Source of the DNA: Hydractinia symbiolongicarpus
Lineage: Eukaryota; Cnidaria; Hydrozoa; Anthoathecata; Hydractiniidae
Assembly: GCF_029227915.1 (NCBI RefSeq)
Contig: NC_079888.1
Coordinates: 6,259,001-6,319,000 of the forward strand
DNA length: 60,000 nucleotides
Reading direction: 5' to 3'
Shown here: positions 50,172 through 60,000 of the stretch, piece after piece
Layout: every line of letters starts with the position of its first letter
How positions within the stretch are numbered: the stretch's first letter is position 1
Position numbers and translations under genes: made by a program
Notes under the pieces: generated by a model
What the model was told of the DNA's origin: nothing
Seen by the model: only the letters and a program-made list of their open reading frames with translations
Databases searched by the model: none

Positions 50172-50269
50172 TCTATATTATAATGCCCGTATACGTCTGT
50201 CTGACACTCAAAATGGTAGCTTAGCTGCGACGGGCTATCCCGTGGATTTTTCCACGGGCTAACGACTAG
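50172..50269 (+). mobile_element. Helitron-like mini-element, copy 2 of a tandem pair
   Basis: Starts TCTATATTATAATGCCCG immediately after the CTAG of the previous copy and ends with the same hairpin and CTAACGACTAG, followed by T. It is shorter than copy 1 and contains the AAATGGTAGCTTAGCTGCG core. Confidence 0.72.
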
Positions 50270-51807
50270 TATTATAAGTTTATAACCAACTGTAAATGCC
50301 GAAGAACAGCAACAGTGAAATATGAACAAACAAACAAAAGTTGTTTACAAATTACCAGACAGATTGAGTTTCTCATTAAAGAATTGACAATTGAAAGCGT
50401 GAGAAAAATATTTCCAGCATGGCGTGTTTAACATTCGTGAATAAAGTCGTGCTGTGATAAATTTGTGCAAAATAGATCGTCCAATACTGCATCTTGTGCC
50501 CAACAACATACTGATGATGTGAACTTGGGATATCATATTTCTACGAATTCAAATAAACATCGAATTCTCCAGTTAAAACAACAACTTTTTTTGGCGGGAA
50601 AAAGATAATTTTTATTGTTGCCAGTAAAACCGGTATAACCTGCTCAATTACGGAACTTACGCTTATATGAAAAAAAGTTCGAGTATTTCCGAGATTCGCG
50701 GCATTGAAAAATGTCGTTAAAGGAAATGGTCGCATTTTTGCTTACATAAGCTTTCCAAATACTTGAATTCTCTTTAATAAGCGTTATTGTATGTTTTTTT
50801 TACAAAAACAACGGCATTCCTTCATCTTCATGTGTCACAACATAGGTCATTCTTAACAATACTGATAGTAGTGTATGCAGAAGGCTCATTAGTAACGCTG
50901 GATGTACACTTCAGAACAAAACGGATTTGATGTCATACTTATTTTCATTCACTTCCCCACCTTTAACTTTTCTCCTGTTCAGTGCAAAGCTTCTGTTTTT
51001 TTAATCGTACATCCAAATATAAAAGATTTTGAGGGAAGAGATTTAGGAAAATTGTTCCTTCCGATTGCGCAACAAAATGTTTACCTCAACTTTGCAAGTT
51101 TCTCATATCTGCCTCATGATTTCTTTAAATCTTTTTTTGTTAAGAAAAAGGACAGGTTCGATACTTGTAAATGCAAATACAATAATCCTCGCCTTGAAAT
51201 CGTGCGACTTCTGTTTTTCTACTGCACACATAAAAAACTTTACAGGAAGAAAGTGTCATGATTTGTCAATATTACTTTGCGTGTCATCACTTGTTGACAT
51301 TCAGACGTATTCAAATGAAACAAGGTGATGTTAACCAAAAGGAAAATTAGAAAAAAAACAAAAGCTAGGCTTGAGAACACTTCCTTCTCTATTAAACTGC
51401 CCGCCTTGTCTAGTTACTTTACGACAGCAAATGTTGCATAAAATGTCTGTGGTTGATCAGAAATAGCATTCGCGGTTTGTGCTGAAAGAAAGTGTATAAA
51501 AATTGTAAGAATACAGACCATTAAACCACGATCAAAGTTTAAAAAGAATTTCAATGTTGTTAGCACACCTATTTAGGCCAAATCTTCTCACTAACTGGTC
51601 GACCTACAATGTTATTTAGCTTCAATACTCCTTAGCACAAAAATACCAAAACCCTTCGTTATTTAAACGTCGACGGCTATATAGAATTTCTTGATTTTTC
51701 GCACTTGTCCAGTAAACACTCCTTTTTGGTAAGAGTCAAAAAATAACCCCGCCCTCTATTACCATGCGGATTGAAGTAATTTCTAGCGAGTCTGTACCGT
51801 ATCTACA

Positions 51808-51903
51808 TCTCTATAATAACAAACATCGTCTGGCTGTTACGGAAACACGAAATGCGATATATAAAGGATGGGCGACCCCGTGGATTTTACTACGGGCCAC
51901 CTA
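51808..51903 (+). mobile_element. Helitron-like mini-element, degraded
   Basis: Begins TCTCTATAATAAC after an A. It keeps ACGGAAACACGAAATGCGAT and a damaged hairpin arm (CCCGTGGATTTTACTACGGG), and ends near CACCTACT in place of CGACTAGT. Confidence 0.6.
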
Positions 51904-54172
51904 CTATTTCTCCAAATTTTCTGCTGCATAGCAAAGTAAGTAGCATTTTACAAGCGAAAAAGCATTTTAAAATTTCAATTACAAGGTCTTGAAAATCAAA
52001 TATATACGAGAATAAAATCGCTAACAATCCAAATTTTTTTGAACTCAAACTAAGATATTGTGAAATGTAATGTTTATAAACATGGACTATATTTCCGTTT
52101 AAAAATATATACAATATAAACTTTACAGAAAGAAAAAACAAATCTATAAAACTCTCACTTACAATGTATCTCTTTACAAAACTTGGCGTTAGATGATTGG
52201 ATATATCACTTTCTTTTCTCTTTTTATACTGGAATTTCTTCCATATATATCGAAAGTTGGCAAAGGAAAAGACTTCTTAGAACTATGTGAGGAAATGTTT
52301 TATTATATAGGAAACAAAAGAGAAAACACAATAAGTAAATGACGCCTTCTTTAAGATTGATAAACCAACAACAAATAAAAAAAACCTGATAAACCGCAAT
52401 TATGCTGCAACTGACGTAAATGAAAGTAAAAACAAAATTGACACAGAGTTACAAAGAATATTTTTGACAATAATTACAATAAATATCCTTAACAATGACT
52501 TCGCTCTCATTGTGAAATTCTACGAACATTCAACATTCCGCCATCATTAAAACAGCTGTGTTTACTGAATGGTCCGCACTAACAAATCTCCAACACCATT
52601 TTGTTTATCTCGTAAAGCAACATGACATCATCCAACTGCTAATTTATCTGGCGGCCACATTTTTTACTTTCAAGTGACAAAATCGTGGTCTAAATGAAGA
52701 TATATGTTTTTAATTTTCCTTCTAACTTTCCTTTCGAATTTTTTTCTAAAATTTTGATTTCAAAACAGATAAAGTTAAGGAAAAGATGCGTTACCAAGAC
52801 GAACAGTACTTTACTTTATTTAGTCCCGAGCTTTAGAACATATTATGGCCCTGGAGAGGGGTTGATTCAGTTTCACGCCCTCCAAAACGTTTGATAGGCG
52901 TTTGGCACAGGTTTAGTGTCGCCCCTCAAAAAACCCTCAAAAAAGAAAGTTGAGGGGCACTTAATATAAAACTCCCCACATTAAGCATTGGAATCAAAAT
53001 AAACAAAAAATTAGTTTAGTTATCTCTCATTGTCTCTACTTTTTGGAAGCGCCTCCCTCTGAGACCCATTATAAAGATCATATAGGAATTTAGGAGGGGC
53101 AGTTTTGAGTAATAACCAATATTTGAGGAGGAATGTAAGCTAATAAATTAACAAGGCAGGTTACAACTATGAAAACTTAGAACATGGAGGTACAAAATAT
53201 TTTATACCTTCATGCTCAGAAGTTATGCAAAAGAGAATTATTCAAAAAGATGAAGGAAAGGGTTGATTCGGGTTAAGTCCATGTCACGTAAACTACGTAA
53301 ACACTCCAGTAACAATGTTTCGTTTACTGTTTGTTTTTTCCGGTTTAAGTGTAGTATGGGTGGCCAGATAAATAATTATCAGGGTTTTTTTTGTATGTTC
53401 ACGTTGTCGATAGTTTTCGGACACCGTCGCAAAAACAACAACAATCAATTATGACTTTCAATACAAAACACGTGTTGTTTCACATGTCAGAATTTACTTT
53501 CTACACGCCAAAACTAAAATAAACATTAACACAATTTGAAAATGCCAGAATCTTCTACATCACGATTTACCATAGGAACAAACAAAAGAAACCAAAAAAA
53601 ACAAAAAAACAAAATCGACATCAAGCAAACAAAACAAAATTATAACTTTTTTCAACAGTGCCAAAATTAAAACTCAGCCCTCCATATAAAGAGAGCTAGA
53701 GAAAGTTGCATTGTTGCGTAAAAACCCTGTGTTAAAAAAGTCAAAGGTATTGCAAAGTGTATTTTCGCAAACTCTCGTTCCTTAAAGTGAGTGCCTACAA
53801 AAATGACCGCACAAAACAGTCGCATGACAATCACTACACTAGAGGAAACAAAACTTAGAGAACACAGGCACTGTTGCACAAACAACTTTTTCATTGTGTA
53901 ATCGATGTTGTAAAAAACGAACGCAACAAACTACACACTTTCTTTTTGTTATCTATCGATCCTGCTAAACAATCAACTTTCTTTGTTTATATTTCTACTG
54001 TTCACCAGCATCGCGACACAGTGTTGCACAGCAAATGTTGTAAAAAGAGATTCCAAAACTTTAGTAGTTCAACATGTGTTTGCAATAAAACCGGGACGGC
54101 GACTGTCATACGACTTTTGTGCGTCTATTGTACAGCGATTATATTTATGAGACCTTCCTTAAAACAAACACA

Positions 54173-55879
54173 CTACAATTGATGCATAATACTGATTTTA
54201 TTAGAACCTAAATCCTGAAATACAAAAAGAAATACTTTGAACCTTTGAAAGCAATCCAAATAAGTGGAGATGTATTGCAAGTTAGTGTATTCTTTTAGCA
54301 ACTTTTCAATCTTCGGTGGATGAGTTTCATCAACTTCTAGCCAGATAGAACTATACATATAGAAATGCCATACGTTTCAATAAAATATTTGTTCAACATT
54401 TAATGAAAAGGAAGCTGACAACGAATGGTTAAGATGGATATACAAAAATGTCAAAAATTCTTGTCTTTTATTCGATTGTAAGAAAGAATGGTACTCCACT
54501 TCACCTGCATGTTACCACTAAAATCACCATATCTTTCTACTGCGATTACGCATTACAAAACTATTTAAATAGGCATACAGCTAAACACAGAACATTGTTG
54601 ACCTGTCTGTGTGTACGAGATGTTCAGCCTGTCTCAACAACACACGCACTGTATCCAGTCCATCCATTCCTCCATCGAGAGCTTTTACATCTTCATAGCT
54701 AGATAAAAAACAAGAATATATGTTCTCAATCTCTATAATAATAGCCGTCGTCTGTCTGTCTGTGTGTCCACAAAAGCCGTGTCCCGTAACGGAAACACGA
54801 AATCTTTAAAATGCGCACCAATGCCAAATGCGATATATTTCTGTCCACTTTGTTGCAACGGGTTAATTCAAAGGACGGGCGAACCCGTATACGTCTGTAC
54901 GTCTGTCCGCGTGTCACGCAAAATGGTAGCTTAGCTGCGCAAGTAGCGAGACGCACGCAATGCAGTATAAAATGGACGGGCGAGCCCGTGGATTTTTCCA
55001 CGGGCTAACGACTAGTCTCTATAATAATAGCCGTCAGTCTGTCTCTGCGCAGACCCCCTGCTGAGTTAGAAAATGATGTTACGGAAACACGAATATCAAA
55101 TGCGATATATTTTTATCCACTTTGTTGCGACGGGTAAATATAAAGGACGGCGAACCTGTGAATTTTTCCACGGGCAACAACTAGTTACAAATATTTATCA
55201 ATGAGGATCCTGCGAAGGGGTTTGCAGTGCATTTAGAGCTCCCATTTAAGTTACCGAAGCTGTGTAAGCACAACAGACACTCAAATAGACAAACGACTAA
55301 AGATAAAGATATCAATCCTATTCTCCTACTGAAAGTTAAGCAGAAAACGATTAACTCCTTTATAGTCTCTGGCATGACTCGGTCAGGGTTTAAACCCAAG
55401 ACCTTACGCACTGAAGGCGAACACTCTACCACAAGGCCAACACGCATGTTTTTGACATGAAGCATTTTAAAGATTTGACAGCAAGTTGAGGTGTGTTAGA
55501 AGAAGTTAATTTCCGGTTAAAAACTATTGCTTATTTAAGGTTTAATAATATAATATTCTTCTAAAAAAAATCAAAAAAGATTTAATTAAACAGGAAGCTT
55601 TTTTACAACGCTCTTCTTGAAAATAAAATCAGTTATAAAACTTAGCAAACCTGAGTCTGAAAATACCTGTAAGCGTTATGTATAACATTATGTTTGTATA
55701 AAAACCGTATTAACAACTTGGTTACTAAATACCAATACTTTAAAAAAAATAGGACAATGAAGGAACCTACCGTATAACTTCCGGTTGTAAGTCCTGCAGG
55801 TCACCTGATGGTATATAGGGCGGGTTGCTAATTAACAAATCAAACCGTTCACCACCAACATCTTCTAATGTCAATTCAT
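54173..55879 (-). CDS. HEMK1: HEMK1, release-factor glutamine methyltransferase (C-terminal exons only)
   Basis: HemK/PrmC enzymes methylate the glutamine of the GGQ motif in translation release factors; HEMK1 is the mitochondrial form. Three exons were read in gene order: 55879-55771, 54698-54603, 54350-54173 (stop 54173-54175). The first carries the catalytic NPPY motif in FDLLISNPPYIPSGDL. The second has YEDVKALDGGMDG, matching the family's conserved YEDPxxALDGGxxG. The third has SSIWLEVDETHP, matching the GSIFLEVD strand, and a C-terminal tail DLGSNKISIM. Phases agree (2 then 2). The N-terminal half, including the SAM-binding GxGxG region, was not found between 55880 and 60000, so it may lie further upstream or have been missed. 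A 27-base stretch in the last exon may be a tiny intron or an insertion. Confidence 0.88.
54730..55015 (+). mobile_element. Helitron-like mini-element, composite copy
   Basis: Starts TCTCTATAATAATAGCCGTC after an A and ends with the hairpin CCCGTGGATTTTTCCACGGG and CTAACGACTAG. The interior contains both the TGTCCACTTTGTTGC module and the AAATGGTAGCTTAGCTGCG module, which occur separately in the two copies at 49991-50269. It lies in the HEMK1 intron. Confidence 0.75.
55016..55184 (+). mobile_element. Helitron-like mini-element, tandem follower
   Basis: Starts TCTCTATAATAATAGCCGTC directly after the CTAG of the preceding copy and ends CAACAACTAG followed by T. Its hairpin is partly decayed (CCTGTGAATTTTTCCACGGG). 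Same HEMK1 intron. Confidence 0.72.
55370..55455 (-). mobile_element. tRNA-derived SINE head
   Basis: On the minus strand a Pol III A-box-like TGGCCTTGTGGTAGAGTG is followed about 35 bases later by a B-box-like GGGTTTAAACCCTGAC. The sequence resembles a decayed tRNA and not a functional one, because the acceptor stem does not close. It lies in a HEMK1 intron. Confidence 0.6.
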
Positions 55880-56094
55880 CTGGTATAGAAAAAATAAAAC
55901 AAATTGAGAATAGTTGAGGGGATTAAGGTAAGCTCACGAGTGAAGGATAAATTTTACTTTATCCATTTCTATGTAGTATTATTATTATTATTCCGAATAT
56001 TTATACAGGATATAAGCCACTTCAGTGTTGGAAACACTGTTATCAATATAGGACCTGTGTTCGGAATGTATACATTCAGTATTCACCGGTAATA

Positions 56095-56240
56095 CCTACC
56101 CAATTTCCCTCAAATGGCATGGGTTGACCCGTAGCTGTGATAAATGCACTTGCTAAACATTCCCCACGCTTGGTACCGAACCACGGACCTTGTAATTGCG
56201 AAGCGAACTCAATAACCACAAGGCCACGCATCACGTAGCA
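56095..56240 (-). mobile_element. tRNA-derived SINE
   Basis: On the minus strand TGGCCTTGTGGTTATTGAG (A-box-like) and GTGGTTCGGTACC (B-box-like) are in tRNA spacing, followed by a short non-tRNA body ending GGGTAGGTATTACC. The head resembles that of 55370-55455 but the middle differs. Confidence 0.65.
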
Positions 56241-57009
56241 TCTAGCTATGTATTTTATCATATAGTTTTCAAAAATTAAAAAAAAAATGTTAAAAAATCT
56301 AATTTTAGGGGAGTTTTGAAAAGACTTTTCAGAATTAAGAGGAAATGAGAAGTTTTGAAAAAGCATGACAATATTGTGTTCCACAAGAAACTTTCGGTTA
56401 TCACTTTCCTTGAAAAGTTAAAATGTGAAGTTTTTAATAAAAGCTAGTTTCGCATTTTTCTTAATGACAGCTTCCTGTCCACAAAAATTTTTTCCATTTT
56501 GTCCTCTCCACCTTATAGATAAATTCCACCAAAAATTCTTCCTGCAAAATTTTTTTTCTTTATGGCAAATTATGATAGAGAATATTCATTTTTATGTTTA
56601 TTTAGCGCGTAGCAATTTTACGAAATTGCATCTGGATCATACAGATCACACACCCATGTTTCATACATTGTACAAAATAGGCGATCCTTTTTATTGTTAA
56701 ATACTAACTAATCACAACGTAACGACGCATAGAACATTTCTTTCGCTCTTATGTGTTGTTGTCATTGACGTCACACAAAGAATCTCAACGGAAGTCGTTC
56801 GAGCCTTCACTCAACTATAAACAAATATTTTTGCGCATTGCAATGAATTCATACATTAGACGCCGCTTGATAGGTGATTTTCACCAAGTACTAAGTAATT
56901 TGCAATTTTTTCGTCTTTCTTACCCAGGCTAGCATTTATGACTATTTCGAAGAAAAATGTTGTATAGTGTATAGTATACTTTCGCTATCAGACGTTATTT
57001 TTTCTATTA

Positions 57010-57151
57010 CTAGTCGTTACCCCGTGGAAAAATCCACGGGTTCGCCCGTCTTTTTTATACCGCATTGCGTGCGTCTCGCGACCTGCGCAGCTAAGCTACC
57101 ATTTTGCGTGACAGACAGACGGACAGACATATACGGGTATTATAATATAGA
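57010..57151 (-). mobile_element. Helitron-like mini-element, minus orientation
   Basis: Read on the minus strand it begins TCTATATTATAATACCCG after an A and ends with the hairpin CCCGTGGATTTTTCCACGGG and GTAACGACTAG followed by T. At 142 bp it is a short copy with intact ends. Confidence 0.75.
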
Positions 57152-58126
57152 TTCCAACAGCGTCCTAGCATCATTATACCCTCATTTTTACAAGGAAAGT
57201 CTTTTTTAGGCATATTAAGTATGTCACAAAGAACATCAAGTTCGAATGTAAAGTAAAAAACATTATCACAGTATCCTCTTCAAGAATCTGAAATATAATT
57301 TGGATTAAATATCTTTTTAGTTTTTTTTAACGACTGATCACCGTTTGTCTATTTTGCGAATAAGGACAAAAATAGTCAAAATAAAGTTTCTCTCCCAAGG
57401 TATAAATAAATTAAAGAAAACCTTAAAATGAATCGCCTTCCGCAGGTAAAACAAACAACAAATTTAACCCGTTTTTAAAAAAACTTCAGAAATAAATCTG
57501 CACAGAGTCTGTAGTATAGGACACAAGTTTTATTTCTTGCAGCAAAAAGCCTGAAGAATATTCTAATCCCTAATTTATCCGGTGTTTACAAAGTCATTTC
57601 TTTTTTGTTAAAAAGATGGAAAAAATCTCAATGTCTATCCATCCTATCGTTATTTTTTGCATACCATAGCTTATTCTACTGTCAAAAAAGAAAACTGAAA
57701 ATACTGAAGTATAATGTTATCCATTATTAACACGTCGTTGCAATAAGATAGCTATAAATTCTTGTACTCTTTTGAGTGGTCTGGTTATAAAACAATGCTA
57801 TTCACAATGTGCAAGAATGAGGAGTAACACCAATGACGGAAATCTAACTTGAGTAGTTTCGTAGCCTGTTTAAGCAAAAAATTCTATTGTACCTGAATCG
57901 TATTAAAAAATTACTTGTGAATAATTATGTAAATACTTTAATATATAGACCTGTTTTGTTTACGTAAAAAAATGCTTCAATTTTTTTCTGTAAAAAATTA
58001 AACACAGTGATGGAGAGATTCGTGCTAAATTATATCGCCATTCATGCTGATACTGAGCATGCATCAAATATTAAACGGTGCGAACGCTTCAAATCATAAA
58101 CACAAATCTGCAAAAAGTTTATCGAG

Positions 58127-58680
58127 ATGGTAAGTTTGCATTTTTATTTGTAAATCCATTTTAAAGAATTACGCATAACGCAATAATTCTTATAAGCTTT
58201 TCAGTTTTTTTTATTACCTCAAAATTCACAATTTATTTAGATGCAAAAAATACATTAAATCGATTAGATGTTATTTTTTTGCTGTCCAACCGATCAAATT
58301 AAAAAGATAGCAATTTTTAGCAAGCTTTCTACAGTATTTCATTACTTTCTTTATTCTTTATCATATTTATATCGTAGGATTTCATGAATCGAGCAGCAGG
58401 GATGCTTGATAGTCAGACTTCTGAAGAAGGTTCAAAGAAATCACCTGCAGATGCATTTCAAGCACTCATTCCAATGTTATCAATGCTGCCACAAGATAAG
58501 CAGAAAGAAAAAATACTTGAATATATCGAACCCTTGGTCAAACAACTGAGTCCAAAATGGAGCGACAAGATAGTCGAGATTCTAAAGCAGTTGGACGTAT
58601 CAAAATTGTTATCACTGGCAAAGAATAATGAAGAACTGGAGAGAACAGTTAAACAAGAAGAAGCGAAACTTGAAAGCTAA
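58127..58680 (+). CDS. Small helical protein, function unknown
   Basis: Two coding pieces: ATG at 58127-58129, followed at once by the donor GTAAGT, and 58378-58680 after the acceptor ATCGTAG. Together they encode 101 residues, MDFMNRAAG to QEEAKLES. The protein is charged and apparently all-helical, with no signal peptide or membrane segment. A middle segment, DAFQALIPMLSMLPQDKQKE, looks like two short helices, and the C-terminus looks like a coiled coil. The start is not certain: an in-frame ATG at 58384 in the second exon would shorten it by three residues. It resembles no family I recognise. On the other strand HEMK1 lies about 2.2 kb away. Confidence 0.65.
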
Positions 58681-60000
58681 TGAAGATTTTTTGTTTTGGA
58701 CAACCTTTTAATTTTGAATAGTTGAAATATAATCTCTCTCTGTATAAAAAGTATAAGAAAACTTTCGTTATGTAAGCATTTAGCAGAATAAATTTTTCGC
58801 ATATGATGCTTGTAACACGTGCGTAGAATTTTTTTGTAGAGTGAAACGATACTTTACTTTCAAGCCATGACAGATGGGATTGGCTGAAACTCCATTCCAA
58901 ACAATCGCCTAGCACGGTTTGAAGACCCTCAGACTGTAGTTTAAGGATTGAATTGGAATAAAAAACGTATGGACTTAACTCAAACTTGTTCAATTTTTAC
59001 CTTCAAAAGGGAATTGCTTATGTCTCATACCAATTGCGAACAGGCTAAAACATGTTTACAGTGTAAATAACGTAATATTTTTTACGGAATAGATTCGACT
59101 TTACTTATTCTTTATGGGCAAAAAATTGCCAATAGAGAGAAAAAGGAAATTCCGATAAAAGAGACGAATTTTAAGTTCCAATGTCCGCCTACAAATATGT
59201 TGCAAAAACGAAGAACAAATGCAGAACTTAAAGACAATTAATTCTGATATATATCACAACCAAATCTCGGTAGAGGTTAAGGGAAATAGCAAAGCACGGT
59301 TTTTTTTGTTATGTGGTGTCATTCGTAAAGAGTGAGCCAATGACATAAATTTTTAGGACTTACGTACAGGGCACTTTGATTACACTCATAAGCGCAAGAA
59401 ATGCACACATAAATTTTGGTACTTATTACAAAAATACCACTGGGTTTGTTTACAAAAGAGAACAGCCTCGACGTTGTTTTATGTTGTTCTTACAGGTAGC
59501 TTAGCTACCCTATATAGCTACATTAAGGATTAAACTAGCATTTATTACTTAATACTCAGTAAAATAGGTCAAGTTTAAATATTAAACTTTTTCGCTATAG
59601 CTAGCTAGACTAAGCATGAAAGGACAAGGCTGAGCTTTTTAGCTGGGTTTAAAATCAAAACTTAAGAGGAAAATTACATCGCAGTTTTTAAAATTATATT
59701 ACACATACTACAGAACACCTGCGGAAAATCTCATTGTTCATCAAGTTACCCCATATGGGTAATATGGAAGATTTCTTCATAAAAAACCTCAGAAACCTTT
59801 TCAAGTGGATTACTTTCACATTAACAAAAATTGAAAATTTTTAAGATGAACTTTTGCGATTTTGTCATTTATTAGTTTTCAAATTTCTCGCTGGAAATTT
59901 ATAAGGTTTAAAACCCATGTAGCACAGTAACTTTTTCGTCCTTATCATAATGTGATATACATAAGCTATGGAACAACTTTTGCAGGAAAATAAAAACACA
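58681..60000. other. End of window, nothing recognised
   Basis: AT-rich sequence without a supported exon, RNA gene or repeat family. An AATAAA near 58786 could be the polyadenylation signal of the small gene. Confidence 0.4.

Larger units (their letters stand above)
45517..54172. other. Long gene-free stretch upstream of the zinc exporter
   Basis: No coding exon was supported. It holds a fold-back element (47648-47728), a short-unit tandem array (48000-48315) and several Helitron-like mini-elements (49093-49215, 49991-50269, 51808-51903). An open frame at 50902-51261 has no recognisable features and was not called. Confidence 0.5.
55880..58126. other. Stretch between HEMK1 exons and the small plus-strand gene
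   Basis: Upstream HEMK1 exons were looked for here and not seen. It contains a tRNA-like SINE (56095-56240) and one Helitron-like copy (57010-57151). Confidence 0.5.

Noticed and set aside
50902-51261. 119-residue plus-strand open frame
   Set aside because: Low-complexity, Phe- and Lys-rich translation without motifs, no splice context and no start context. It looks like chance in AT-rich DNA.
55370-55455. Functional tRNA gene
   Set aside because: A- and B-box-like motifs are present, but the acceptor and anticodon stems do not close and the sequence continues as a SINE.
55227-55460. 77-residue plus-strand open frame
   Set aside because: Its end is the reverse of a tRNA-derived SINE head (MTRSGFKPKTL is the B-box region read as protein), so it is not a gene.

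Overview
This window comes from an AT-rich, intron-containing animal genome. It has short introns with T-rich acceptors, vertebrate-like gene families and many small mobile elements. The mix (filamin, a gremlin/DAN-type cystine-knot protein, BAP1, a ZnT1-type zinc exporter, HemK1) together with the repeat landscape suggests a non-bilaterian metazoan, most likely a cnidarian. That taxonomic call is an inference and was not tested.

Layout. (1) 553-14319, plus strand: a very large filamin gene, incomplete at its 5' end. The 17 exons used per transcript were placed with consistent reading phases. The CH2 actin-binding domain is encoded by two alternative 174-bp exons in tandem. The rod has about 38 Ig-filamin repeats, against 24 in human filamin, and 18 of them are atypical and sit in one 5.1-kb exon. 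(2) 14.3-21.0 kb: gene-free DNA with a 25-bp satellite split by a terminal-inverted-repeat element, plus fold-back repeats. (3) 21056-21646, minus: a single-exon secreted gremlin/DAN-like protein. (4) 23750-31883, minus: BAP1, the nuclear deubiquitinase, in 13 coding exons with catalytic C91/H169/D184 in human numbering. (5) 32-39 kb: decayed transposons (copia-like and hAT/ZNF862-like pieces), a 53-bp satellite, a TA-flanked MITE and one orphan exon. (6) 41435-45516, minus: a complete SLC30A1-type zinc exporter, 8 coding exons. (7) 45.5-54.1 kb: gene-free DNA rich in Helitron-like mini-elements. (8) 54173-55879, minus: the three C-terminal exons of HEMK1; its upstream exons were not found. 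(9) 58127-58680, plus: a small helical protein of unknown function whose first coding exon holds only the ATG.

The genes do not form a pathway. They are independent housekeeping, signalling and cytoskeletal loci. The most interesting items are the tandem alternative CH2 exons separated by only 45 nt, the expanded filamin block, the nested TIR element carrying paired TGACGTCA palindromes at about 168-bp intervals, and the family of short hairpin-ended elements that insert precisely between A and T.
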